Below, piece by piece: positions 52,765 through 60,591 of a DNA stretch of 64,000 nucleotides. Both the position numbers and the translations under genes were made by a program. Source of the stretch: an uncultured Sphingomonas sp. Its GTDB lineage: Bacteria > Pseudomonadota > Alphaproteobacteria > Sphingomonadales > Sphingomonadaceae. The stretch spans positions 248,001 to 312,000 of the forward strand of contig NZ_CAJXWX010000001.1 in NCBI RefSeq assembly GCF_913062585.1, given 5' to 3'. A model generated the notes under the pieces. The model searched no databases. It worked only from the letters and a program-made list of their open reading frames with translations, and had not been told where the DNA came from. Positions within the stretch are counted from its first letter, which is position 1. Each line of letters starts with the position of its first letter.

Positions 52765-52780
52765 TGTTCCACGTGGAACA
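52765..52780. other. parS site 3 (lysK-helicase gap)
   Basis: TGTTCCACGTGGAACA is a perfect 16-bp palindromic parS. Of the three sites it is the one nearest to the proposed origin, at about 9 kb. Confidence 0.92.
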
Positions 52781-52803
52781 GGGGTGGGGTCCTGTTTGGC
52801 GCT

Positions 52804-52906
52804 TCCTCCCCCATCCCCTCCCGCAGGCGGGAGGGGCGTGCGTTGTTGAAACGGATGGCGCGCCTCACGCGGTAAGCCCCTCCCGCAGGAGGGGTTTGGG
52901 GAGGGC
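52804..52906. repeat. intergenic repeat family B, copy 3
   Basis: The arms cctcccgcaggcgggaggggc and gcccctcccgcaggaggggttt flank a short middle without the gagtctcac core seen in copies 1, 2 and 4. It is between divergent genes. Confidence 0.7.
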
Positions 52907-52993
52907 CTCGCCACAAAGCCATTCGGCCCAAGACCATATCCAAATTCCCCACACCCCGTTGCCAACCTGTTCCCACTCCCCCAAATCAAAAGC

Positions 52994-55729
52994 GTGACCA
53001 CGCTCCCCCACCCCGCCCTGCACGCCAGCCATAGCGGCGTGTGGATATCCACCGGGGGACAGACCCGCGCCGTCTCACGTGGGGAGGCGATCGGGCTGGC
53101 GTCCGAAACCCCCGTCATCCTGCTCAACGCGCCGCTGATCGGACAGCGGCTGGGCTATGCCGAGCTGTCGGGGCTCGACATCCTCGAGCTGTTCGCGTTC
53201 CTCCGTCCCGCCCGGTTCGCTGTCCCTACCCCGCATGGCCTCGCCCGCGCCTGTGGAATGGAACCGCCGGAGAGCGATGCCGAGGTTGCCAGCTTTCTCC
53301 TCCGCGCAACGGAGAAACTGCTCGCGACACCCGAAGGCGCCTGGCCCGAGCGCGAAGGCGCCTGGACTGCCGCGCAAAGTCTCGCCCGGCTCCGCTGGCC
53401 CTGGGCGCCGCTGATCGGACCGCGCCTGGCCCGGCCCGACCGCAACGAGCGTTGGCTGTTCAGCGCACTGCCCGAATGGGAAGAGGACGCCCCCCGCCCC
53501 GCCCCGCGCACCATCGACCTGCCGCCGCAGGACTCGGAGGAGCGACTGCGACGCCTGACCGGCGACGGTGCCGAGGAACGCCCGGGCCAGCGTGCCTATG
53601 CCGCCGCCGTCACCGCCGCCTTCGCCCCGCGCGCGGTGCGGGACACGCCAAACATGGTACTGGCCGAGGCGGGGACCGGCATCGGCAAGACACTCGGCTA
53701 TCTCGCCCCCGCCAGCCTCTGGGCCGAGCGCGCGGGCGGCGCGGTATGGATCTCCACTTATACCAAGGCGCTGCAACGCCAGTTGAGCGGTGAGACCGCC
53801 CGCATCTTCCCCGATGCCGTGTTGCGCAAGGAGCGTGTCGTCACCCGCAAGGGCCGCGAGAATTACCTTTGCCTGCTGAACCTGGAGGATGCGCTGCAAG
53901 GCGGGTTCGCCGGGCGCGCGGCGGTGCTGGCGCAGCTGGTCGCGCGCTGGGCTGCCTATACCGCCGATGGCGACATGGTCGGCGGCGACCTGCCCGGCTG
54001 GCTGACCACCTTGTTCCGCCGCAACGGATCGGCCGCGCTGACCGACCGGCGGGGTGAGTGCGTCTATGCCGGGTGCCCGCATTACCGCAAATGCTTCATC
54101 GAGCGCGCCGCGCGGGCCTCGGTGCAGGCGGACATCGTCATCGCCAATCATGCGCTGGTGATGGTCAACGCCGCGCGCGGGCGCGAGACGCAGACGCGGC
54201 CGACCCGCTATGTCTTCGACGAGGGCCATCATCTGTTCGACGCGGCGGACTCGATGTTCGCGACCGCACTGACCGGCGCGGAGACGATCGAGCTGCGCCG
54301 CTGGATCCTCGGTCCCGAAGCCGGATCGCGCGGCCGTCGCCGGGGTCTGGCCGCGCGGCTATCCGACGTAGCCAGCTATGACGAGGGCGGCAACCGCGCG
54401 ATCGGCGATGCGGTGCAGGCGGCGCACGCCTTGGCGAGCGAAGGCTGGCTGGGGCGGCTGGCAGAGGGTCAGCCCTTCGGCCCGATCGAGAGCCTGTTGG
54501 CGGCAGTGCGTGGGCTCGCCTTTGCGCGCGCCGAGCAGCCGGGCGATGCGGGATACGGGCTGGAGACCGAACTCGCCGATCCCTCGCCCGAGCTGATCGA
54601 CGCCGCCGGACCAGCCGCCCACGCGCTGGATGCGTTGCTGCGGCCGCTGGTCACGCTCGGCCAGCGGCTGGAGGCGGTGTTGCAGGAGGCGCCCGACTGG
54701 CTCGACGGGCAGGCGCGGGCGCGGGTCGAGGGCGCGATCGCCTCGATCGCGTGGCGCGCGGAAACGGTGGCCGCCTGGCTGTCGCTGCTCGCGCGGATCG
54801 GCGGGCCGGTCAATGCCGATTTCGTCGACTGGCTGGCGGTCGACCGGGTCGAGGGGCGGGAATATGATATCGGCCTGCATCGCCACTGGCTCGACCCGAC
54901 CCGCCCCTTTGCCGAGATCGTGCTGAAGCCCGCGCACGGCGCGCTCGTCACCTCGGCGACCTTGCGCGCCGGGGGCGACTGGGACGTGGCGGAGGCGCGG
55001 ACGGGCGCGCCGCATCTGGCGCGCGGCCCGGCCCATTTCGTCGCAGAGAGCCCGTTCGATTATCCCGAACGGGCGGAGGTGCTGATCGTCACCGACGTCA
55101 AGCGCGGCGATATTCCACAGCTTGCCAATGCCTATGCCCGGCTGATCGCGGCGGCCAAGGGCGGGACGCTGGGCCTGTTCACCGCGATCCGGCGGTTGCA
55201 CGGCGTGCATGGCCGGATCGCCGACCGACTGGCGCGCGACGGGCTGGCGCTGCATGCCCAGCATGTCGATCCGATCGACACCGGCACGCTTGTGGATATC
55301 TTCCGCGACGATCCATCCGCCTCGCTGCTCGGCACCGATGCGTTGCGCGACGGGGTGGACGTGCCGGGCTCCTCGCTGCGGCTGGTGGTGATGGAGGGCG
55401 TGCCCTGGCCCAAGCCGACCGTCCTCCATGCCGCCCGCAAGCTGGCGGGGGGCGGCAGCGCCTATGACGACCGGATCGTGCGCGCGCGGCTGGCGCAGGC
55501 CTTCGGGCGGCTGATCCGGCGGGCGGATGATCGCGGGGCGTTCGTGCTGCTGTCGGCCGCGATGCCGTCGCGGCTGCTCGACGCCTTTCCGCCGGGCGTG
55601 GCGATTTCGCGCGTGACGCTCGACGAAGCGGTCGCGCGGGTGGCGGCGCGGCTTTCCTCAGACGCCGGGATCGGGCATGAGTCGGACAAGATCCTGCCAG
55701 CCGCCGCCCCGGAGACGCCGATCCGATGA
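52994..55729 (+). CDS. DinG/XPD-type ATP-dependent DNA helicase
   Basis: The protein has 911 residues. An N-terminal extension of about 200 residues lacks a known fold. The helicase core follows: Walker A AEAGTGIGKT (about 228-237; the usual third T is Ile), STYTKALQRQL, and the Fe-S cysteines in YLCLLN, GECVYAGC and YRKCF (about 291, 355, 360, 366). DEAH-type box DEGHH is near 410, and motif VI-like RLAQAFGRLIRRADDRG is near 840. It unwinds DNA with 5'-3' polarity by family analogy. GTG 52994 is the start; no ribosome site is visible. sixA overlaps its end by 4 bases. Confidence 0.9.
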   Translation: MTTLPHPALHASHSGVWISTGGQTRAVSRGEAIGLASETPVILLNAPLIGQRLGYAELSGLDILELFAFLRPARFAVPTPHGLARACGMEPPESDAEVASFLLRATEKLLATPEGAWPEREGAWTAAQSLARLRWPWAPLIGPRLARPDRNERWLFSALPEWEEDAPRPAPRTIDLPPQDSEERLRRLTGDGAEERPGQRAYAAAVTAAFAPRAVRDTPNMVLAEAGTGIGKTLGYLAPASLWAERAGGAVWISTYTKALQRQLSGETARIFPDAVLRKERVVTRKGRENYLCLLNLEDALQGGFAGRAAVLAQLVARWAAYTADGDMVGGDLPGWLTTLFRRNGSAALTDRRGECVYAGCPHYRKCFIERAARASVQADIVIANHALVMVNAARGRETQTRPTRYVFDEGHHLFDAADSMFATALTGAETIELRRWILGPEAGSRGRRRGLAARLSDVASYDEGGNRAIGDAVQAAHALASEGWLGRLAEGQPFGPIESLLAAVRGLAFARAEQPGDAGYGLETELADPSPELIDAAGPAAHALDALLRPLVTLGQRLEAVLQEAPDWLDGQARARVEGAIASIAWRAETVAAWLSLLARIGGPVNADFVDWLAVDRVEGREYDIGLHRHWLDPTRPFAEIVLKPAHGALVTSATLRAGGDWDVAEARTGAPHLARGPAHFVAESPFDYPERAEVLIVTDVKRGDIPQLANAYARLIAAAKGGTLGLFTAIRRLHGVHGRIADRLARDGLALHAQHVDPIDTGTLVDIFRDDPSASLLGTDALRDGVDVPGSSLRLVVMEGVPWPKPTVLHAARKLAGGGSAYDDRIVRARLAQAFGRLIRRADDRGAFVLLSAAMPSRLLDAFPPGVAISRVTLDEAVARVAARLSSDAGIGHESDKILPAAAPETPIR

Positions 55730-56259
55730 AGACGCTGACGCTGCTTCGCCATGCCAAGTCGAGCTGGGACGATCCGGTCGCGCGCGATTTCGACCGGCCG
55801 TTGAATGCCAAGGGACGGCGCGCCGCAGCGATGATCGGGCAGCATCTCAAAGCGCTGGACATGACGTTCGACCATATCCTTGCCTCCCCCGCGATCCGGG
55901 TGATGGAAACGCTGGACGAGGTGTCGGGCGGTTATGGCCGCAAGCTGGAGCCGGTATGGGACAAGACGCTGTATCTCGCCTCCGCCGCCAGCCTGCTGGA
56001 TCGGGTCCATGCGCTGTCCGATGATTGCGACCATGTGCTGATGGTCGGGCATAATCCGGGGCTGGAGGATCTGGTCCTCGACCTGACGCTGGACGGCGCG
56101 TTGCGCGAGCGGGTGGAGGACAAATATCCGACCGCGACAGTGGCGCAGATGACACTGCTGATCGACCGCTGGGCGGACGCGCGTGCGCATAGCGCGACAC
56201 TGGTGGCGTTCGTCCGCCCGCGCGATCTGGACCCGACGCTGGGGCCGGATGCGCCGTAG
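55726..56259 (+). CDS. SixA-type phosphohistidine phosphatase
   Basis: The protein has 177 residues. The RHG-type motif is LLRHAKSSWDD (His9), then RDFDRPLNAKGRRAA, the second catalytic His in VGHNPGLEDL, and SPAIRVMET. SixA removes phosphate from histidine in phosphorelay or PTS proteins. It is translationally coupled to the helicase (ATGA overlap at 55726-55729), although no functional link is evident. Confidence 0.9.
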   Translation: MKTLTLLRHAKSSWDDPVARDFDRPLNAKGRRAAAMIGQHLKALDMTFDHILASPAIRVMETLDEVSGGYGRKLEPVWDKTLYLASAASLLDRVHALSDDCDHVLMVGHNPGLEDLVLDLTLDGALRERVEDKYPTATVAQMTLLIDRWADARAHSATLVAFVRPRDLDPTLGPDAP

Positions 56260-56318
56260 CTGGGTTTCATATTTTCCAGCTGTCTTAGCGAAGATCGACA
56301 ATCCGCAGGGTTATATCC

Positions 56319-56408
56319 ACCCCGGCGAAGGCCGGGGTCCAGTTCCGCAGCGATTATAGTTGCTTACGACAGATTTACCCAACTGGATCCCGGCCTTCGC
56401 CGGGATGG
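56319..56408. repeat. intergenic repeat family D, copy 2
   Basis: The arms ACCCCGGCGAAGGCCGGGGT and ATCCCGGCCTTCGCCGGGAT enclose about 50 bases of AT-richer sequence (ttatagttgcttacgacagattt). It lies between the convergent sixA and DUF177 genes. Confidence 0.8.
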
Positions 56409-56490
56409 TGGCATGTTTTCCACATTTTCCCTTGGTGCGTGGTGCAACAAAGATCAGCCGTAAGTGCCCCACCATCACCGGACTCACGCC

Positions 56491-56527
56491 CGGCGGTCCC
56501 CCTCCCCAAGCCGAGCTTGGGGAGGAA
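56491..56527. repeat. truncated repeat family A
   Basis: GCGGTCCCCCTCCCCAAGCC-GAGCTTGGGGAGGAA matches the right end of family A copy 3. The left arm is absent. It is immediately beyond the DUF177 stop. Confidence 0.6.
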
Positions 56528-56531
56528 TGGG

Positions 56532-57056
56532 TTATTTGCCTTCCAGCTTCGCCTTCAGCCCGGCCAGCGCACCGAACGGCCCCGCTTCGTCCTCGCTGAT
56601 GACGCCCGCTTCCTTCAGCGTCGCCGCGGCATCGGGGCTGCGGGGGAAGGGATCGAGCGACAGGGCCATGGTCTCGGCCGCCGCTTCGCCCAGGTCGATC
56701 GTGCCGCCTTCGATCTCGATCGTGTCGAGCGAATCCTCGGACAGCTCGATTTCCTCGTCCGCACCGTGGCCCAAGGGCTCGACGAAGCGCAGGGCGACCG
56801 GCTCGTCGACCTTGGCCGGGACAGGGTCGCCCGTGACCGAACAGGGCTGTACCACCGCGCCGCGCACCTTGCCCGTCACCAGGATCCCGGCCGCATCGCG
56901 CCGCACGACCAGTTCGGCGGACAGCGCCTCGACCGACAGCAACCCGAACCGCCCGGCCAGGGCGCGGCGTTCGTCGGCGGTGGTGTCGATCGACACCAGC
57001 TTTTCGCGCTCGCCGATCGTGTCGATCTTTTCGGGGCGGCTCCATTCGGGGGTCAC
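56532..57056 (-). CDS. DUF177 (YceD-like) protein
   Basis: The protein has 174 residues. The central domain has VVQPCSVTGDPVPAKVDEPVALRF with the one conserved Cys of the DUF177 motif, followed by acidic stretches (DEEIELSEDSLDTIEIEGG) and a helical C-terminus. In many bacteria yceD lies near rpmF and plsX and affects 23S rRNA or ribosome assembly. Here it is coupled (4-base overlap) to the CBP3-like gene, as in other alphaproteobacteria. The function is inferred only. Confidence 0.88.
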   Translation of the reverse strand: MTPEWSRPEKIDTIGEREKLVSIDTTADERRALAGRFGLLSVEALSAELVVRRDAAGILVTGKVRGAVVQPCSVTGDPVPAKVDEPVALRFVEPLGHGADEEIELSEDSLDTIEIEGGTIDLGEAAAETMALSLDPFPRSPDAAATLKEAGVISEDEAGPFGALAGLKAKLEGK

Positions 57057-57586
57057 GGCAATTCTCCAAGCGTCAGGCGGGCCAGCGTTACGTCCGCCAA
57101 CCGCTCATGTAGGGTACGAAGCACTGTCCGAACATGGGGAACCGCATTCGGGTCCGCCGGCGCCTCGCCGCGATAGAGGTTGCGGACCAAAGCTGCATCC
57201 ATCGTGCTCGCCTCCCCCGCCAGGCCGTCGCGATATGCGCTCAGGCGCCCGCCGAGCATCGCCATCATCCGACCGATATGCTTGCCGACCACGATATCGC
57301 CGATACCCAGCTCGCGCAGCTGCCCGTCCATGTCGGTGACGAAGCGCTCGGTGATCCGCGCCGACGGGGCCCCCCCCTCGGGCTCCGCCTCCAGCCGGAT
57401 CAGGACGAGCGAGAGGATGGCGGCGATCATGTCGAACCGGCCATCGACCGTATCAGGCACCGCGCCGTCCAGATACCAGTGCGGTTCGCGGGCGCGGAGC
57501 ACGACGGCATTGTACAGCGGCAGCACCGCGTCGCCGTCGCGCCCGAAATAGCGCGCCATCCCCCGCTTCAGCCAGCCCAAGGCCAT
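57053..57586 (-). CDS. ubiquinol-cytochrome c chaperone (CBP3/UQCC1) domain protein
   Basis: The protein has 177 residues. Its body follows the CBP3 family (YNAVVLRAREPHWYLDGAVPDTVDGRFDMIAAILSL is the characteristic region, here residues 25-60, with FVTDMDGQLRELGIGDIVVGKHIGRM after it). In mitochondria Cbp3 assembles cytochrome b of complex III, and the bacterial role is inferred. The start at 57586 has GGGGAGGGGC upstream. It is first in a two-gene unit with DUF177 and divergent from bamE. Confidence 0.9.
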   Translation of the reverse strand: MALGWLKRGMARYFGRDGDAVLPLYNAVVLRAREPHWYLDGAVPDTVDGRFDMIAAILSLVLIRLEAEPEGGAPSARITERFVTDMDGQLRELGIGDIVVGKHIGRMMAMLGGRLSAYRDGLAGEASTMDAALVRNLYRGEAPADPNAVPHVRTVLRTLHERLADVTLARLTLGELP

Positions 57587-57665
57587 GCGCCCCTCCCCTA
57601 TCTCTGCACGATCATCACCGCGCCATGCTTGTGCGCGCCCTTCCCTTGGCATATCGAGGGGGTGA

Positions 57666-57684
57666 CGGTCGAGCGGATCGACCG
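57666..57684. promoter_or_regulatory. inverted repeat in the CBP3-bamE divergent region
   Basis: CGGTCGA-GCGGA-TCGACCG is a perfect 7-bp-arm palindrome in the 138-bp gap, 40 bases before the bamE start. It could be an operator or a leader hairpin. I see no match to a known box. Confidence 0.35.
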
Positions 57685-57724
57685 CCTGTAATTTTGCCTG
57701 TGCGGCCGATCCCCCGGCCCGGAG

Positions 57725-58219
57725 ATGATGATGAGCGTTTCTTCCACCCGCGCCGCCCTTGGGATCGGCCTGGCATTGGCCATGGGCGCGTGCACCCCGC
57801 TGCGGTCGCATCAGGGTTATGTGGTCGACACCGATCTCGTCAACTCGATCCAGCCGGGCGTCGACAACCGCCAGTCGGTGCTCCAGACGCTGGGCACGCC
57901 GACCATCGCCAGCCAGTTCAATGGTGGCGACTGGTATTATGTCGCCCGTGACAGCCGCAACCTGGGCTATACCCTGCCCCGCCCCGCCTCACAGATCACG
58001 CTGCAGATCAGCTTCGATCCGGCGGGCAACGTCACCACGATCCGCCGGGCGGGCATCGACCAAGTCGCCGACATCTCGCCCTATGGCAAGATCACCCCGA
58101 CCCTGGGTCGCCAGCGCGGCTTTTTCCAGGATCTGTTCGGCAATATCGGCACGGTCGGCGCACCGGGCGCCGGGGCTGGCCAGGGCGGTGGCATGGGCGG
58201 CGGGCGTACCCGGCCGTAA
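57725..58219 (+). CDS. bamE: outer membrane protein assembly factor BamE
   Basis: The protein has 164 residues. A lipoprotein signal ends in LAMGAC (Cys near residue 23), and the BamE/SmpA-OmlA fold follows: DLVNSIQPGVDNRQSVLQTLGTP, NGGDWYYVARDSRN and TLQISFDPAGNVTTI. A Gly-rich tail follows (GAGAGQGGGMGGG), which is unusual and probably disordered. It is part of the BAM complex that inserts outer-membrane beta-barrels. Three ATG codons follow each other (57725, 57728, 57731), and any could be the start. Confidence 0.92.
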   Translation: MMMSVSSTRAALGIGLALAMGACTPLRSHQGYVVDTDLVNSIQPGVDNRQSVLQTLGTPTIASQFNGGDWYYVARDSRNLGYTLPRPASQITLQISFDPAGNVTTIRRAGIDQVADISPYGKITPTLGRQRGFFQDLFGNIGTVGAPGAGAGQGGGMGGGRTRP

Positions 58220-58251
58220 GGGCCGGGGGACCTTTCCTCCCATTCCCCACC

Positions 58252-58339
58252 TCCGTTCAGCCTGAGCGAAATCGAAGGCCAAGGGAATCTCTTGGCCAGG
58301 GATGTGGCGTGCACTTCGACTTCGCCCAGTGCGAACGGA
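58252..58339. repeat. intergenic repeat family C, copy 3
   Basis: The arms CCGTTCAGCCTGAGCGAA-ATCGAAGGCC and CACTTCGACTTCGCCCAGT-GCGAACGG are inverted copies, more diverged than copy 2, with an inner hairpin (ggccaagggaatctcttggcc). It lies between the convergent bamE and rho genes. Confidence 0.8.
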
Positions 58340-58375
58340 CGTTGAGGTGGCTGGGTTTACGGTAATGCGCCCGCC

Positions 58376-58466
58376 CCCCGTTTGGCCGCGTCGCGTGTTA
58401 AGCAACGACGCGGCCGTGCCGTGCTTGGACCGGCACGATCCCGAAAGGGGGTGGGATCGGGCCTGC
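58376..58466. other. string of three stem-loops, possible structured RNA
   Basis: Three hairpins follow one another: GGCCGCGTCG/CGACGCGGCC, CGTGCCG/CGGCACG and GATCCC/GGGATC. Nothing coding is apparent. On either strand this could be an mRNA 3' structure or a small RNA. Confidence 0.35.
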
Positions 58467-58484
58467 TAACGCCCCAAAACGAAA

Positions 58485-58525
58485 ATGGGTTCGCAAGCGG
58501 GCCTATTTCCCGCCGGCGAACCCAT
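58485..58525 (-). terminator. terminator hairpin after rho
   Basis: ATGGGTTCGC (58485-58494) pairs with GCGAACCCAT (58516-58525), with an inner gcggg/cccgc stem. Read on the minus strand it is followed by TTTTCGTTTT, which fits a Rho-independent terminator 40 bases after the rho stop. Confidence 0.6.
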
Positions 58526-58564
58526 CAAAACCGTAGCGTCGGCAGGGCCGAAGCCCCCCCGCCC

Positions 58565-59821
58565 TTACTGGTTCATCGAGTCGAAGAAATCCTCGTTGGT
58601 CTTCGAGTTCTTCATCTTGTCGAGCAGGAACTCCATCGAGTCGATCGTGCCCATCTGCATGAGGATGCGGCGCAGCACCCACATCTTGGACAGCTTGTCC
58701 TTCTCGACCAGCAGCTCTTCCTTGCGGGTGCCCGACTTGCCGACATCCATCGCCGGGAAGATGCGCTTGTCCGCCACCTTGCGGTCGAGGACGATTTCCG
58801 AGTTGCCGGTGCCCTTGAACTCTTCGAAGATCACCTCGTCCATGCGGCTGCCCGTGTCGATCAGCGCGGTGGCGATGATCGAGAGCGAGCCCCCCTCCTC
58901 GATGTTGCGCGCCGCGCCGAAGAAGCGCTTGGGCCGCTGGAGCGCGTTCGCATCCACACCGCCGGTCAGCACCTTGCCCGACGACGGCACGACCGTGTTG
59001 TAGGCGCGGCCCAGACGGGTGATCGAGTCGAGCAGGATGACGACATCCTTCTTGTGCTCGACCAGGCGCTTGGCCTTTTCGATCACCATCTCGGCGACCT
59101 GGACGTGGCGCTGCGCCGGTTCGTCGAAGGTCGAGGAGACGACCTCGCCGCGCACCGAGCGCTGCATGTCGGTGACTTCTTCCGGACGCTCGTCGATCAG
59201 CAGGACGATCAGAAAGACTTCGGGATGGTTGTCGGTGATCGCCTTGGCGATGTTCTGCAACATCACCGTCTTACCCACGCGCGGGGGGGCGACGATCAGG
59301 GTGCGCTGGCCCTTGCCCTGAGGGCTGACGATGTCGATGACGCGCGCCGACTTGTCCTTCTGGGTCGGGTCGGCGGGGTCGAGGATCAGCTTCTGCTCGG
59401 GGTAGAGCGGGGTGAGGTTGTCGAAATTGACGCGGTGACGGACCGCTTCCGGGTCATCGAAATTGACGCTGGTCAGCTTGGTCAGCGCGAAATAGCGCTC
59501 GCCGTCCTTGGGGGCGCGGATCTCACCCTCGACCGTATCGCCGGTGCGCAGGCCATGCTTGCGGACCTGGTTGGGCGAGACATAGATGTCGTCGGGCCCG
59601 GCCAGATAGTTTGCTTCCGGCGAGCGCAGGAAACCGAAACCGTCGGGCAGCACCTCGATCGTGCCCAGGCCCATGATCTGGTCGCCCTTCTCCGCCTGTT
59701 CCTTCAGGATGGCGAACAGCAGGTCCTGCTTGCGCAGCGTCGACGCGCTCTCGACACCCAATTCCTCGGCGAGTTGCACGAGGTCGGCGGGCGTTTTCTT
59801 CTTAAGGTCTTTCAGATGCAT
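58565..59821 (-). CDS. rho: transcription termination factor Rho
   Basis: The protein has 418 residues. The N-terminal Rho domain ([20 protein letters not shown]) is followed by the cold-shock-like RNA-binding part ([22 protein letters not shown]) and the RecA-like motor with P-loop APPRVGKT (178-185), Walker [17 protein letters not shown] and the Q/R loops. It is an essential hexameric helicase that ends transcription. Its own transcript seems to end at a Rho-independent hairpin. It is separate from hemJ by a 308-bp repeat-rich gap. Confidence 0.97.
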   Translation of the reverse strand: MHLKDLKKKTPADLVQLAEELGVESASTLRKQDLLFAILKEQAEKGDQIMGLGTIEVLPDGFGFLRSPEANYLAGPDDIYVSPNQVRKHGLRTGDTVEGEIRAPKDGERYFALTKLTSVNFDDPEAVRHRVNFDNLTPLYPEQKLILDPADPTQKDKSARVIDIVSPQGKGQRTLIVAPPRVGKTVMLQNIAKAITDNHPEVFLIVLLIDERPEEVTDMQRSVRGEVVSSTFDEPAQRHVQVAEMVIEKAKRLVEHKKDVVILLDSITRLGRAYNTVVPSSGKVLTGGVDANALQRPKRFFGAARNIEEGGSLSIIATALIDTGSRMDEVIFEEFKGTGNSEIVLDRKVADKRIFPAMDVGKSGTRKEELLVEKDKLSKMWVLRRILMQMGTIDSMEFLLDKMKNSKTNEDFFDSMNQ

Positions 59822-60129
59822 GGTCGGTCCGGCTGGTCGGAGGGCGTCGGTCGGCGAGGATCGCGGCGAAACGAGGCGTATCGATAAGGAAGCGTACCCG
59901 ACGCGAGGACCGCGCCGTACCCTTGCGAGTTAGGATTCGGGGAACCCCAAGTCAATGGGGAAAGGCTTCTTAAGCCCCTCCCGCAGGCGGGAGGGGTTTG
60001 GGGAGGGTAAGGAGTTTCACCGAGACCAGCACTTGTGGCTTTTCCCTCCCCCGGCCCCTCCCGCCTGCGGGAGGGGAGAAAGATATTACTCCCGCCTGCG
60101 GGGGGGGGCTTAAGAAGGAAAAGAAGAGG
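59822..60129. other. 308-bp gap between rho and hemJ: rho leader and repeat B4
   Basis: The first 145 bases next to rho (59822-59966) form the likely rho promoter and leader, in which Rho autoregulation would act; no clear box is visible. Repeat family B copy 4 fills 59969-60114. Confidence 0.45.
59969..60114. repeat. intergenic repeat family B, copy 4
   Basis: The arms AAGCCCCTCCCGCAGG-CGGGAGGGG and CCCCTCCCGCCTG-CGGGAGGGG flank the core gagtttcaccgagaccagcacttgtggcttttcc, written here in pieces: gagtttcaccgagacc and agcacttgtggctttt. An extra CCCGCCTGCGGG copy is attached on the right. Confidence 0.75.
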
Positions 60130-60591
60130 TCAAAACGGCTTGATGACCACCAGCACGACGATGATCGTCGCCGCCAGCGCAGGGACCTCGTTGATCATGC
60201 GCAACTGCTTGCCGGTCAGCTTCATCTCTCCCCGCGCCAGCTTCTTCGCATAGCCGACCATCCAGCCATGATAACCGCTGAGCAGCAGCACGAAGAACAG
60301 CTTGGCATGGAGCCAGCCCAGCCCGGGCACGCCGGAGAACAGCCCCAGCGAGCCCGCCAGCAACAGCCCCAGCACCCACACCGCGATCATCGCCGGCGTC
60401 AGGATAATCGAACGCAGCTTGCCCTCGCGCTCCACCCAGCGCGCGGCGTCGGCCGCATCGCCCGCGACCAGCGCCTCCTGATGATAGACCAGATAGCGCG
60501 GCATCATGAACAGCCCCGCCATCCAGAAGATCACGAAGATGATATGCGCCGCCTTCACCCATTCATAGGCGGCTCCCAACAATCCGATCAT
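60130..60591 (-). CDS. hemJ: protoporphyrinogen IX oxidase, HemJ type
   Basis: The protein has 153 residues and four TM helices. The HemJ signature is at the start: EWVKAAHIIFVIFWMAGLFMMPRYLVYHQEA, with heme-contacting His near residues 16 and 37 and Arg/Tyr of the MPRYLVYH motif. Helix four ends VPALAATIIVVLVVIKPF. It oxidises protoporphyrinogen IX in the inner membrane. The start overlaps the hemE stop by 4 bases, so hemE and hemJ form one heme unit. Confidence 0.95.
   Translation of the reverse strand: MIGLLGAAYEWVKAAHIIFVIFWMAGLFMMPRYLVYHQEALVAGDAADAARWVEREGKLRSIILTPAMIAVWVLGLLLAGSLGLFSGVPGLGWLHAKLFFVLLLSGYHGWMVGYAKKLARGEMKLTGKQLRMINEVPALAATIIVVLVVIKPF

Larger units (their letters stand above)
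52678..52993. other. 316-bp divergent gap: DnaA box, parS 3 and repeat B3
   Basis: The gap between lysK and the DinG-like helicase contains a DnaA box TTATCCACA (52749-52757), parS site 3 (52765-52780) only 7 bases further on, and repeat family B (52804-52906). Promoters for both flanking genes must lie among these. Confidence 0.7.
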
